Origin: Elusimicrobiota bacterium
GTDB taxonomy: Bacteria; Elusimicrobiota; Elusimicrobia; Elusimicrobiales; UBA9959
Assembly (NCBI GenBank): GCA_009773155.1
Contig: WOVA01000003.1
Location: 62,001 to 126,000 of the forward strand
Direction of reading: 5' to 3'
DNA: 64,000 bases
The position numbers and the translations under genes are program-made. The first letter of the stretch is position 1. The number at the start of each line of letters is the position of its first letter. The notes under the pieces are model-generated. The model saw only the letters and a list, made by a program, of their open reading frames with translations. It was not told the DNA's origin and did not search any database. Of this stretch, positions 43,335 to 51,657 are shown piece by piece.

Positions 43335-43631
43335 TCAGATGAGCTTCTTGCCGTCTATGATGCCGACTATCGCCGCGTCCACCGGCGGCGGGTCCGACTT
43401 GGCCGCCGTCTCTCCCTCCCAGCCCTCGAAGGCCACTATGGCCTCGCGGGAGGCTACGAAGAAGACGGTCTCGCCGGCGCCGGCGCCTACGGTGTCGGCG
43501 GCCACCAGCGGGTCGCCGGACGGGGCGTCGGTGACCCAGTCGAGCGGCTGCACCAGCAGCAGCGTCTTCTGCGCCATGCCGCAGCACTGTTGCGCGCAGA
43601 ACACCCTTCCTATGACCCTGGCCTGCTTCAT
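43335..43631 (-). CDS. BMC-P pentameric vertex protein (EutN/CcmL family), paralogue 2
   Basis: 98 residues: KQARVIGRVFCAQQCCGMAQKTLLLVQPLDW, ADTVGAGAGETVFFVASREAIVAF, VDAAIVGIIDG. It has two adjacent Cys near the N-terminus (QQCCG), not shared by its paralogues. Starts seven bases after the RpiB homologue ends. Confidence 0.94.
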   Translation of the reverse strand: MKQARVIGRVFCAQQCCGMAQKTLLLVQPLDWVTDAPSGDPLVAADTVGAGAGETVFFVASREAIVAFEGWEGETAAKSDPPPVDAAIVGIIDGKKLI

Positions 43632-43638
43632 TTCAGTC

Positions 43639-44085
43639 CTAGCAGCACCTTTGCTCTATCGCCGTGATCTTGTCCAGCCGTTTCTGGTACTTGCCGCCTT
43701 CGAAAGGGGTGGTCAGCCAGGTCCGCAGCATCTCAGTCAGCGCCAGCTCGCCGTGCGTCTTGCCGCCCAGGCAGAGCACGTTGCAGTCCTCGTGCGCCGC
43801 GGCGAAGCGGGCGGAGATGACGTCGTAGGCGCCCACGGCCCGGATGCCGCGGATCTTGTTGGCGGCCAGCGGCATGGCGCCGTTGAAGCCGTCCACCAGC
43901 ACGCCGCGCTCGAACTCGCGCTTGCGCACGGCGTCGCCGACCAGCATGGCTATATCGGGAAAATCGACGGGCTCGGCGGAATAGCAGCCGAAATCGGTCA
44001 CCTCGTGGCCGAGGGTCTGGAGATATTTCTTGAGCTTCTCCTTGGCCTCGAAGCCGGCGTGATCGGCGCCTATAACGATCTTCAT
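43639..44085 (-). CDS. RpiB/LacAB-family sugar-phosphate isomerase homologue, altered active site
   Basis: 148 residues with KIVIGADHAGFEAKEKLKKYL, an RpiB start, and AANKIRGIRAV. In ordinary RpiB the loop before AANK reads CGTGIGMSI with a catalytic Cys; here it reads VDGFNGAMPL, with Asp65 at the Cys position. His98 (AAAHEDCNVLCLGG) is kept. Mycobacterial-type enzymes use a Glu as base but at another place in the loop. It may still isomerise ribose- or deoxyribose-phosphates with Asp as base, or have a changed substrate. RpiB genes accompany DeoC in SPU-type microcompartments. Confidence 0.85.
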   Translation of the reverse strand: MKIVIGADHAGFEAKEKLKKYLQTLGHEVTDFGCYSAEPVDFPDIAMLVGDAVRKREFERGVLVDGFNGAMPLAANKIRGIRAVGAYDVISARFAAAHEDCNVLCLGGKTHGELALTEMLRTWLTTPFEGGKYQKRLDKITAIEQRCC

Positions 44086-44093
44086 AAGGTCTC

Positions 44094-44642
44094 CTAGATG
44101 ACCGCGCCGAGATGCTCGTGCGCGTTCGGGATGACTATGCGGCTCACGACGGCGTCCTCGCCGATGGCCTTCACGCCGGCGGAGACGGCGGTGCGGACGG
44201 CGCCGACCTCTCCGGTCACGGTGAAGTAGCCTTTGCCGCCTATACCCTTGCCGGTATTGACCTCGGCCACGTGGACGAAGGCCGCCTTGGCGGCGGCGTC
44301 GGCGGCGAACAGGGCCGGCAGGGCCTCTTTGGTCTCCACTATGCCGACGGCTTCCAGTTTGGCGGGCTTCACTTTTTTATTCAGCGCCGCCAGCGCGCCG
44401 GCGTGGACATTGCGGATGATGTGGCGCGCGATGAGCGTATTGCCGGCTATCTCGGCGCCTTTGGACAGCGAGGACTCGACCTCGCCGACGGGGCCCGCTA
44501 TGACGATTATATATTTGCCTTTGGAGATGGCCTGGTGGACCCGCGGCTCCACGCCGGCGGCCTTGCACATGGCGTCCAGCGACTCGACGCCTTTGGCTAT
44601 CGAGGAGGTTTCCATCATACCGATCGAAATATTGGCCTGCAT
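44094..44642 (-). CDS. BMC-T tandem-domain trimeric shell protein, paralogue 1
   Basis: 182 residues with two BMC domains: 1-90 (ISIGMMETSSIAKGVESLDAMCKAAGVEP) and 95-182 (LEAVGIVETKEALPALFAADAAAKAAFV, GKGYFTVTGEVGAVRTAV). The first-domain pore loop is SKGK, without the Cys found in the PduT-like paralogue, so it is not expected to hold an iron-sulfur cluster. AAGGAG lies upstream of the start. Confidence 0.93.
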   Translation of the reverse strand: MQANISIGMMETSSIAKGVESLDAMCKAAGVEPRVHQAISKGKYIIVIAGPVGEVESSLSKGAEIAGNTLIARHIIRNVHAGALAALNKKVKPAKLEAVGIVETKEALPALFAADAAAKAAFVHVAEVNTGKGIGGKGYFTVTGEVGAVRTAVSAGVKAIGEDAVVSRIVIPNAHEHLGAVI

Positions 44643-44652
44643 TGGGTTCTCC

Positions 44653-46095
44653 TTACGCTATCCTGAGGTCGCCGACCACGCTGCACTGCAGCGGGCGGAC
44701 GAAATGGCTGGTCTTGGTGATGCCGTCGCCGGTCGGCGTGCCGATGGACATGGAGGCGTAGCCCTCGCCCAGGCCCAGGCCGTGCAGCGTGCAGCCGTTC
44801 TTGACGAAGATGGAGCAGGCCATGCGCCTCCCCATCTTGGTCATGTTCTTCACGTTGGTCGAGTACATCCCGGCGCTGTGATGGTTGTTCCCCTCCGCGC
44901 GGCGTGCCAGTTCTATGGCGGCGTCGATGTCGCGGGCCACGGTCACCGGCAGCACGGGCATGAGCTGCTCGGTGTGCACGAATACGTGGTCGTTGGGCAC
45001 TTCCGCCCAGAGCACCCTGATATCGTCCGAGAGGTTCAAACCTATCGCTTTAGCTATGACGGAAGGGTTCTTTCCGATGAAATCGCGGTTGACCTTGGGC
45101 TCCGGGCCGGGCTCGGGGATGGCCAGCTTCGAGAGCTGGTCCATCTGCGCGCCGGTGAGCTCGTAGGCGCGATGGTCCTTGCGCATGGCCTCGAGGAAGC
45201 GGGTCCGCGCGGCCTCGGTGACTATCACTTCCTTCTCGGCTATGCAGAGGACGTTATTGTCGAAACCGCAGCCGGTTATTATCTGCTCGGCGCAGTCGGG
45301 GAAAACGGCGGTCTCGTCGACGACCACCGGCGGATTGCCGGGGCCGGCGGCTATGGTCTTGCAGGCTTTGCCGGCGGTCATGGCGACTTTGACTATGGCC
45401 GGACCGCCGGTGACGATGTTCAGCTGCGTGTCCGGGTGGCAAAGGAGCTGCCTGGTGGCTTCCTGCGTGGGCTTGGCTATGGTGGTGACCAGGTTGGCGG
45501 GGCCGCCCGCCGCGACGATGGCATCGTTAAGGACGCGCACGGCGTCGGCCACGCAGCCCTTGGCCGCGGGATGGGGCGAGAAGACGACGGCGTTGCCGGC
45601 GGCCAGTATGCCGATGGCGTTGGAGATGATGGTGGCCACCGCGTTGGTGGAAGGGGTGATGGCGGCGACGACGCCGAAGGGCGCGTACTCGACGAGGGCC
45701 AGCCCCTTGTCGCCGGTATAGGCGACGGCGCGCAGGTCCTCTACGCCGGGGGTCTTGTCGGCGCAGACCAGGTTCTTGAGGACCTTGTCGGCCACGCGGC
45801 CCATGCCGGTCTCGGCCACGGCCAGTTCGGCCCAGCGGCGCGCGTTGGCGCGCGAGACTTCGCGCATGGCGGAAATTATCTTTTCGCGGGCCTCGAGGCC
45901 CATATCCTGAAAGCCGGGCTGGGCCCGGTTGGCGGCGGCCACGGCCTCGTCGACGGTGTCGAAGACCGGGCCGGCGGACGAGGACACGGGGGACACCATG
46001 CGGAATGGTGTCCCCAATGGCGTACCCTCGGCGGTCTCGAGGTTCTTCACGACCTCGGCGACTATCTTCCTGAGTTCTTCCTCGTTTATGGACAT
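44653..46095 (-). CDS. CoA-acylating aldehyde dehydrogenase (PduP/EutE type)
   Basis: Converts acetaldehyde plus CoA and NAD+ to acetyl-CoA and NADH inside the shell. 480 residues. N-terminal helix (EEELRKIVAEVVKNLE, 5-20) is an encapsulation-peptide candidate; a linker with the palindrome (GTPFRMVSP) follows; then the ALDH fold with AAITPSTNAVATIISN, IAAGPGNPPVVVDE and catalytic Cys284 in FDNNVLCIAEKEV. The absence of the Glu of hydrolytic ALDHs and this Cys context fit the acylating class. First enzyme gene after the promoter-proximal shell genes. Confidence 0.95.
   Translation of the reverse strand: MSINEEELRKIVAEVVKNLETAEGTPLGTPFRMVSPVSSSAGPVFDTVDEAVAAANRAQPGFQDMGLEAREKIISAMREVSRANARRWAELAVAETGMGRVADKVLKNLVCADKTPGVEDLRAVAYTGDKGLALVEYAPFGVVAAITPSTNAVATIISNAIGILAAGNAVVFSPHPAAKGCVADAVRVLNDAIVAAGGPANLVTTIAKPTQEATRQLLCHPDTQLNIVTGGPAIVKVAMTAGKACKTIAAGPGNPPVVVDETAVFPDCAEQIITGCGFDNNVLCIAEKEVIVTEAARTRFLEAMRKDHRAYELTGAQMDQLSKLAIPEPGPEPKVNRDFIGKNPSVIAKAIGLNLSDDIRVLWAEVPNDHVFVHTEQLMPVLPVTVARDIDAAIELARRAEGNNHHSAGMYSTNVKNMTKMGRRMACSIFVKNGCTLHGLGLGEGYASMSIGTPTGDGITKTSHFVRPLQCSVVGDLRIA
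45989..46015. repeat. Palindromic element inside the aldehyde dehydrogenase gene (copy 9)
   Basis: GGGGACACCATGC, centre G, GAATGGTGTCCCC: one mismatch. It is read in a second frame as GTPFRMVSP, between the N-terminal helix and the catalytic domain. Confidence 0.88.
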
Positions 46096-46105
46096 AAGGC
46101 CCCCG

Positions 46106-46411
46106 TTACTGCATCTTGTTCACGGATTTTTTGAAGACGACCTTGCCCTCTTTCTCTATGGTGTCCACGATGGCGAAGATGGTGCAGTCGACCGGGGCGC
46201 TCTCGGTCTTGGAGGTCTGCCGGGCCGAGGAACCCTGCACCAGCAGGACCAGTTCTCCCTCGCCGGCGCCGACAGCGTCTACGGAGACGAGGGGGTTGCC
46301 CCTGGGCTTGTCGTCCAGGCCGACGGGCTGCACCATCAGGAGCTTGGTGCCCACGAGTTTGTCGTCCTTGCGGGTGCAGACGACGTTGCCTACCACTCTG
46401 GCGAATAACAT
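46106..46411 (-). CDS. BMC-P pentameric vertex protein (EutN/CcmL family), paralogue 3
   Basis: 101 residues: LFARVVGNVVCTRKDDKLVGTKLLMVQPV, VDAVGAGEGELVLLVQGSSARQ, CTIFAIVDTIE, then a basic tail KVVFKKSVNKMQ. Lies between BMC-H and the aldehyde dehydrogenase gene. Confidence 0.95.
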   Translation of the reverse strand: MLFARVVGNVVCTRKDDKLVGTKLLMVQPVGLDDKPRGNPLVSVDAVGAGEGELVLLVQGSSARQTSKTESAPVDCTIFAIVDTIEKEGKVVFKKSVNKMQ

Positions 46412-46480
46412 GTGTCCTCCGTTAAAACGGCGGGAAGGCGCGGGACCCGCGGGTCCGCGCGCCCTCTCCCCTGGCGGGAA

Positions 46481-46765
46481 TTACTTCTTCCTGTTGTCGG
46501 TTATCGGGAGCCTGCCTTCCAGGTCGCCGTGCGGCTGCGGTATGACGTGCACGCTGACCAGCTCGCCCACCTTCTGGGCGGCGGCGGCGCCGGAATCGCA
46601 GGCGGCGCGGCAGGCGGCGACTTCGCCCCTGAAAAGGATGGTGACCAGGCCGGAGCCGATCTTCTCGTAAGCGACCAGCTTGACGTTGGCGGCCTTGACG
46701 GCGGCGTCGGCCGCTTCCACGCAGGCTATGAGGCCCTTGGTCTCTATCATGCCGAGTGCTTCCAT
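46481..46765 (-). CDS. BMC-H microcompartment hexameric shell protein, paralogue 2
   Basis: 94 residues from ATG 46765, chosen because AGGAGG lies six bases upstream. BMC domain [69 protein letters not shown]. Same pore loop IGSG as the 34056 copy, but with extra cysteines. First gene of the core shell operon. Confidence 0.96.
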   Translation of the reverse strand: MEALGMIETKGLIACVEAADAAVKAANVKLVAYEKIGSGLVTILFRGEVAACRAACDSGAAAAQKVGELVSVHVIPQPHGDLEGRLPITDNRKK

Positions 46766-46817
46766 TGTGTCCTCCTGTAACGGGTACCGCAAGATCGGGA
46801 TACCGCTCTATTGAATC

Positions 46818-46846
46818 ATTATATATTTTTGAGGCCGGTTCAAGAA
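46818..46846 (-). promoter_or_regulatory. Candidate promoter of the core BMC operon
   Basis: On the minus strand TATAAT (46818-46823) with a weak -35 TTCTTG (46841-46846) at 17 bases; the better hexamer TTGAAC at 46838-46843 is spaced only 14. The region is AT-rich, about 50 bases before the BMC-H start. A weak -35 would fit an activator-dependent promoter. Confidence 0.45.
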
Positions 46847-46856
46847 CCCGGGCGGC

Positions 46857-47948
46857 TCAGGGCCTGCCGTTCCTGACCGCTTCCGTGAGCCGGCGCCAGA
46901 TCTTCTCGATATCGTAGCGCTCCCGGGCGTCCGCCAGGGCGGCGCCGGCCAGACGCTCGTAGAGGTCCGGATCGGAGAGCAGCAGCCTGGTCTTCTCCGC
47001 CAGGTCCGCGGCGTCCTTCGTCCTGAACAGCAGTCCGGTGCGGCCGTCCTCTATTATATCCGGCACGCCGCCGGCATTGGATGCGACGACCGGCACACCC
47101 GAAGCCATGGCCTCGGGTATGCAGCGGCCGAAGGTCTCCTTCCAGGACGGCATCCAGACCACGGCGAGCTCACGGAGCCTTTTGGAAAGGTCTTTGAAGA
47201 AACCGTCGTAGACGACACTGTCCTCCACCCCCAGCTCGCGCGCCAGCTTGTCCAGCACGGGGCGCATGGGAGTCTCGCCCGGGGTATTGGCGCCGATGAA
47301 ATGAAGGCGGACCGGCCTGGGGAAATCCTTCTTCAGCAGGGCCAGCGCCCTTATGGCCAGGTCCTGCCCCTTCTGCGGGTCCAGCCGGGCGACGATGCCG
47401 ATCTGCAGGGGACCGGCTTCCGGACCGGGTGATTTCAGCGACTCGCGGGGAGAGAAGCGCGACAGGTCCACCCCGTTGGGGATAATAGCGACCCTGCCGG
47501 GATCGACGGGAGACGTGTCCAGAAGGTTCTCTCTCTGGGCGGGAGTGAGGACGATCCAGAGATCGGCCCTGGAGAAGATGAAGCGGTGAAAAAGATCCTT
47601 TTTATTCACCCCGTAAAAGGTGTGATTAAGCACCGTGACTTTCCCGGAAGGCTTGTAAAAGAGAAGGCTTTTGAGGTCCTGGTGGCGGTGTATCAGGAAA
47701 GCGGCGCGGTCCCGGTCCAGTTCCTTCATGGCCGCCGCCGCGGCGCGGTAGCGCAGGAAAGACCGGCCGACCGATACGGTGCTGTCGCGGTAGCCCCGGG
47801 AAAGGAGGTTCCTCTCCAGCGGGGTTCCGGCGGCGACTATGATCCTGGCGGGGACGCCGTTGCGCAGCAGCCACTCGTGGAACTCGAGAGCTATGAGCTC
47901 CAGGCCGCCGTAACCTATCGCGAGCGTCGCCTGTACTATTTCGTTCAT
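46857..47948 (-). CDS. GT4-family glycosyltransferase
   Basis: 363 residues, GT-B fold. N-terminal GYGGLELIALEFHEWLLRNG; C-terminal donor site IGIVARLDPQKGQDLAIRA and EAMASGVPVVASNAGGVPDIIEDG. Probably adds a sugar to a lipid- or polysaccharide-linked acceptor at the inner membrane. Third of three envelope glycosyltransferase genes lying between pduL and the shell genes; no BMC targeting helix. Confidence 0.88.
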   Translation of the reverse strand: MNEIVQATLAIGYGGLELIALEFHEWLLRNGVPARIIVAAGTPLERNLLSRGYRDSTVSVGRSFLRYRAAAAAMKELDRDRAAFLIHRHQDLKSLLFYKPSGKVTVLNHTFYGVNKKDLFHRFIFSRADLWIVLTPAQRENLLDTSPVDPGRVAIIPNGVDLSRFSPRESLKSPGPEAGPLQIGIVARLDPQKGQDLAIRALALLKKDFPRPVRLHFIGANTPGETPMRPVLDKLARELGVEDSVVYDGFFKDLSKRLRELAVVWMPSWKETFGRCIPEAMASGVPVVASNAGGVPDIIEDGRTGLLFRTKDAADLAEKTRLLLSDPDLYERLAGAALADARERYDIEKIWRRLTEAVRNGRP

Positions 47949-47979
47949 TTCAAAGTCCGGGGAACAGCATTGAATTCCA

Positions 47980-49032
47980 TCAGATACCCGCGGGGGCCGC
48001 GCTGAAAATGGCGGCGGTGGCTTTTACGAACGCCTCGCGCGAAAAGTCGCGGGCCGCGCGCTCGCGGGCGGCCCTGCCCAGCGCTTCCGCGCGCAGCGGG
48101 TCGGCGGCAAGGCCGGCCAGCTTGCCGGCCATGGCCGCGTGATCGCCGGGCGCCACCAGCAGGTCCGGCTCCGTGAATTCGGGCAGGCTGCCCGCCGAGG
48201 TGGCGACCAGCGGCCGGCCCGCGGCCATCCACTCCAGCGCCGCGCGCGAGACCGCCTCGCTGCCCAGCGAGGCCGACACTCCCGCATGGCAGGAACGCAT
48301 GAAGGCGAGAGTGTCCGGCAGCCGGCCGTGGAAAACGACCTTCTCCGCTATGCCGAGCTCCGCCGCCAGCCTCTCCAGGTCCGCCCGTTTAACATTGCAG
48401 TCCTCGCCGGCGATGTGGAATTCGGCGCCGGGGCCGGCCTTCAGTGATAAAGCCGCGGCCCTGAGGAAAACCTCGTGCCCTTTCACCGGGTCCAGCCGCC
48501 CCAGTATGCCGACGCGGAAAGGCGCGGGCGCGGGAGGCGGTTCGTAAGGCGGCACCTCGATGGCCTGGCGTATAAGGACGGACAGCGCCGGCTCCAGGCC
48601 GGCGTCGAGGTACATCTTCTCTATGTGCGCGGAAGCGGAAATAACCTTGTTCACGCCGGCGAAGGTCGGCCCGATGGCCGGGGGCCTGGCGTCGGCCTTC
48701 ACGCGCACCAGGGCGAGGCGGGGACTGAAAAGGCGGAACAGCCAGCCCACGGTCTGCGCCAGGCCGGTATGCGCCACTATCGCGTCCACTCCCTCGCGGC
48801 GGACGAAGAAGAAAAGGCGGCCGAAGCCCGACGGGAAGCGTCCGAAATGCTTATGGTCCGGCACGTTCACGTGCCGGAAGTTGCTGGCGGCGGCGAATTT
48901 ATCGGCGGCGCTGCCGGCGGGAGAACCGATTATCACTTCGTGACCGGCTGCGCGCAGCGCCAGCGCCTGGTCGAAGGCGTAGGCGGCCAGGCCGCTGTTC
49001 CACGGTATGATGACAAGACTTAGCATCTTCAT
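47980..49032 (-). CDS. GT4-family glycosyltransferase
   Basis: 350 residues. SLVIIPWNSGLAAYAFDQALALRAAGHEV at the N-terminus; VGILGRLDPVKGHEVFLRA and ALEWMAAGRPLVATSAGSLPEF in the donor domain. Overlaps the heptosyltransferase gene by four bases (ATGA). Lipopolysaccharide-core-like glycosylation is the simplest role given its neighbour. Confidence 0.87.
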   Translation of the reverse strand: MKMLSLVIIPWNSGLAAYAFDQALALRAAGHEVIIGSPAGSAADKFAAASNFRHVNVPDHKHFGRFPSGFGRLFFFVRREGVDAIVAHTGLAQTVGWLFRLFSPRLALVRVKADARPPAIGPTFAGVNKVISASAHIEKMYLDAGLEPALSVLIRQAIEVPPYEPPPAPAPFRVGILGRLDPVKGHEVFLRAAALSLKAGPGAEFHIAGEDCNVKRADLERLAAELGIAEKVVFHGRLPDTLAFMRSCHAGVSASLGSEAVSRAALEWMAAGRPLVATSAGSLPEFTEPDLLVAPGDHAAMAGKLAGLAADPLRAEALGRAARERAARDFSREAFVKATAAIFSAAPAGI

Positions 49033-50072
49033 GCGTGACCATCCGGGGCCGAAGGCCGACCCAGGCTGGCGAGTATTTCAGCCGCCGCGGCGTAAGCGGC
49101 CTCTACGGTTATTTCAGCCATGCAATTGTAGCGCTCGCACTTGTCGCGGGAGCAATCCCGGCATTCGGGGCCGGAGGGCGTCAGCACCTTGTTCACCCCC
49201 CCGCCGTAGGGGCCCCAGCGGCGCGGCGAGCAGACTTTTATAGGCGGGAAGAACGAAAGGGTCGGCACATTCTGGGCCACGGCGAGATGCAGGGGACCCG
49301 TGCTATTGGTGACGAACAGCAAGCAGCGGCCGACCAGCGCCATGAAGTGCCGCAGGTCGAGGGGCTCGCGCAGGACGACGGGCCTCTCCGGCATGGAGGC
49401 CGCCATTTCCTCGAGCAGCGGGGTCTCGGCGGCGGAGCCGGTCAGCAGCACCTTTACCCCGTGATCGCGCATGAGCCGCGAGGCCAGCGCCGCGAAGTTC
49501 TCCGGCGGCCAGTTCATCGCCGAGCCGCGGCTGCCGGGATGCACGCCGACCATGAAATCGCCCGGCTTCAGCCCCGCCCGCTCCAGGGCGCGGTCGGCGG
49601 CCTCTTTCTCTTCGGGAGTTACGGTCACGGACGTCGGCGCGGGCGTAACGGGAAGTCCGAGCCCGGCCAGCAGGTCCCGGTTATAGTCGGCCTCGTGCTT
49701 CTCTATCCGTGAACGATTCTGGGATATCCGGCGGTTGAGAAAAAGCGACCAGACCTTGGAAGCCGGGCCGACGCGCAGCGGGATGCCGGCCAGCAGCGGC
49801 AGCAGCGCGGAGCGGAAGTCCACGAAGAAGACCACCGCCGCGTCGTAATTCTCACGGCGCAGTTCCCGCAGCGTTCCGAAGAAGCCCCCCAGCGTCATTA
49901 TCTTTTCGAGCGCCGGGTTCTTCTCCAGCACGGGCCGGGCGTAGGCGCCGGCCAGGAAATGCAGACGCGCCCCGGGCAGAGCCGACTTCAGCGCCGCCGC
50001 GGCCGGAGTGGTCAGCGTGACGTCTCCTATCCGGTCCGTCCTCACCAGCAGTATCTTGGGGTTCTCTCGCAT
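49029..50072 (-). CDS. GT9-family heptosyltransferase-like protein
   Basis: 347 residues. KILLVRTDRIGDVTLTTPAAAALKSALP is the GT9 start; GVHPGSRGSAMNWPPENFAALASRL and FVTNSTGPLHLAVAQNVPTLSFF are the ADP-heptose-type donor motifs. A Cys-rich end (CRDCSRDKCERYNC) is typical of many GT9 proteins. Transfers heptose or a related sugar to the lipopolysaccharide core in known relatives. Starts 18 bases after the pduL stop. Confidence 0.88.
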   Translation of the reverse strand: MRENPKILLVRTDRIGDVTLTTPAAAALKSALPGARLHFLAGAYARPVLEKNPALEKIMTLGGFFGTLRELRRENYDAAVVFFVDFRSALLPLLAGIPLRVGPASKVWSLFLNRRISQNRSRIEKHEADYNRDLLAGLGLPVTPAPTSVTVTPEEKEAADRALERAGLKPGDFMVGVHPGSRGSAMNWPPENFAALASRLMRDHGVKVLLTGSAAETPLLEEMAASMPERPVVLREPLDLRHFMALVGRCLLFVTNSTGPLHLAVAQNVPTLSFFPPIKVCSPRRWGPYGGGVNKVLTPSGPECRDCSRDKCERYNCMAEITVEAAYAAAAEILASLGRPSAPDGHA

Positions 50073-50090
50073 TTAGGTCCGCAAAAAGAT

Positions 50091-50720
50091 TCAGACGATA
50101 TACGCGGGGTCGTTGTTGCGCAGGCCGGCGGCGTTGGCTTCCTCGGTGTCTAGGTGCAACTCCAACGCGTATTTTTCGGAGACGCGGCAGAGGACGCCTT
50201 CGTAGACGGCGGCGCGGTCGCCGCGGCCGCAGCGCACGCGCACCTCCATGCCGTCCTTTATCTTCATGCGTTCGGCGTCCTTCGGATGAAAATGTATGTG
50301 GCGCTTTGAAAGTATGACGCCGCGGTCGAGGGTCACGGAGCCTTTCGGGCCGGTCAGCTTAACTCCCGGCGAGTTATCGAGCTTGCCGGAATCGCGTATG
50401 GGCGGGTCTATGCCCAGCGTCCTGGCGTCGGCCAGCGAGACCTCTATCTGGGTGTAGGGGCGGTAGGGACCTATCAGCCGGACGTTCTTGAGCGCGCCCT
50501 TGGGTCCCTCGACGGTTATGAGTTCGTCGCAGGCGTAGAAGCCCGGCTGGCGGAGCCGGCGGAACCGGCAGGGCTCGGCGTCGGCGCCGAAGAGCGCCTT
50601 GAAATGCTCTTTGGTGATGTGGAAGTGGCGGTTGGAGATGCCGACGGGCACCGGCATGGAGCTGCGCTCCTGCCTGAGCTTGAGGTCCTCCACTATTTCC
50701 CTTACCAGTTTCTCGTCCAT
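50091..50720 (-). CDS. pduL: Phosphate propanoyl/acetyltransferase PduL
   Basis: Converts acetyl-CoA plus phosphate to acetyl-phosphate and CoA, recycling CoA within the shell. 209 residues. N-terminal helix (EKLVREIVEDLKLRQE) is the known type of PduL encapsulation peptide. Two beta-barrel repeats with zinc ligands: VPVGISNRHFHIT (His32, His34) and ILSKRHIHFHP (His141, 143, 145), plus Arg87 in GPYRPYTQIE. Length is normal. Confidence 0.96.
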   Translation of the reverse strand: MDEKLVREIVEDLKLRQERSSMPVPVGISNRHFHITKEHFKALFGADAEPCRFRRLRQPGFYACDELITVEGPKGALKNVRLIGPYRPYTQIEVSLADARTLGIDPPIRDSGKLDNSPGVKLTGPKGSVTLDRGVILSKRHIHFHPKDAERMKIKDGMEVRVRCGRGDRAAVYEGVLCRVSEKYALELHLDTEEANAAGLRNNDPAYIV

Positions 50721-50769
50721 AATTGGAATCCCCTGTCCGGTGCCTTTTTAAGGAGACAGCCGGGGGAGG

Positions 50770-50886
50770 CGGCGTGTCAGCTTAGCAGGACCGCCTCGGA
50801 GCTCCGAGCATCGTAAGCGCGAGGAGCGAGAGCCGAGGACCGACGCGCTATGCGCGCGAGTCCGTGTCCTGCGTGCTGACACGCCG
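50770..50886. repeat. 117-bp structured element at the 3' end of tpiA
   Basis: Terminal inverted repeats CGGCGTGTCAGC (50770-50781) and GCTGACACGCCG (50875-50886) are exact, extended by GCAGGAC/GTCCTGC. Inside are CTCGGAGCTCCGAG and a GCGCG-rich stem. It supplies the last 36 codons and stop of tpiA. Looks like a small non-autonomous insertion (MITE or REP-like), unrelated to the 27-bp family. Confidence 0.7.
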
Positions 50887-51640
50887 AATGTATCACGCGC
50901 AGGAACTTATCGGCCTTGAGGCTCTCGCCCCCGACCAGCGCCCCGTCTATGTCCGGCTGCGCCATCAGTTCGTCCACGTTGTCGGCCTTGACCGAACCGC
51001 CGTAGAGTATCCGCACGGCCGCCGCGAAATCCCTGCCGTAGAGCCGCTCCATCTGCTTGCGCACGAAGGTGTGGGCGTCCTGCGCCTGTTCGGGCGTGGC
51101 CGTCTTGCCGGTGCCGATGGCCCAGACGGGCTCGTAGGCGATCACGCACTTCGCCGCGTCGGCCGCGGGTATGCCCGCGTAGGCGCCGGTCAACTGCGTC
51201 TCGAGCACGCGGTAAGTCTTCTGCGACTCGCGCTCTTCGAGCGTCTCGCCGATGCAGAGCACGGGCAGCAGGCCGGCCTTGAGGGCGGCCTTCACCTTCT
51301 TGTTTATCACCTCGTCGGTCTCCAGGAAGATCTTGCGGCGCTCGCTGTGGCCGATGATGGCGTGGGAACAGCCCGCGTCGAGCAGCTGCGACGGGGCGAC
51401 GGCGCCGGTGAAAGCGCCTTTCTCCTCCCAGGCCACGTCCTGCGACGAGAGGAAGATCTTCGAGCCGGAGAGCGCGGCCCTGACGGCGTGCAGGCCGGTG
51501 AACGACGGGGCCAGCAGCACGTCGTGTTTGAGGTCCGGGTCCAGGCCCTTGTTTATGGCGGCGGCGAGATCCGCGGCTTCCCTGGCGGTCATGTGCATTT
51601 TCCAGTTGCCGGCGATAAGAGGTTTGCGGTTCGGGTCCAT
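50777..51640 (-). CDS. tpiA: Triosephosphate isomerase with C-terminal extension
   Basis: Interconverts glyceraldehyde-3-phosphate (a DeoC product) and dihydroxyacetone phosphate. 287 residues against about 250 normally. GNWKMH (Lys14), AIIGHSERR (catalytic His), VIAYEPVWAIGTG (catalytic Glu) and YGGSVKADN are intact. The natural end VGGESLKADKFLRVI is followed by about 37 residues encoded by the 117-bp element. Placement between pduL and the PduT-like gene suggests a role next to the microcompartment, though it might be the only tpiA of the genome. Confidence 0.94.
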   Translation of the reverse strand: MDPNRKPLIAGNWKMHMTAREAADLAAAINKGLDPDLKHDVLLAPSFTGLHAVRAALSGSKIFLSSQDVAWEEKGAFTGAVAPSQLLDAGCSHAIIGHSERRKIFLETDEVINKKVKAALKAGLLPVLCIGETLEERESQKTYRVLETQLTGAYAGIPAADAAKCVIAYEPVWAIGTGKTATPEQAQDAHTFVRKQMERLYGRDFAAAVRILYGGSVKADNVDELMAQPDIDGALVGGESLKADKFLRVIHSACQHAGHGLARIARRSSALAPRAYDARSSEAVLLS

Positions 51641-51657
51641 GTATTTTCTCCCTGTTT

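Noticed and set aside
44233-46134. 633-codon plus-strand frame opposite the aldehyde dehydrogenase and BMC-T genes
   Set aside because: Composition mirrors the GC-rich coding strand, with no domain motifs; the minus-strand genes are certain.
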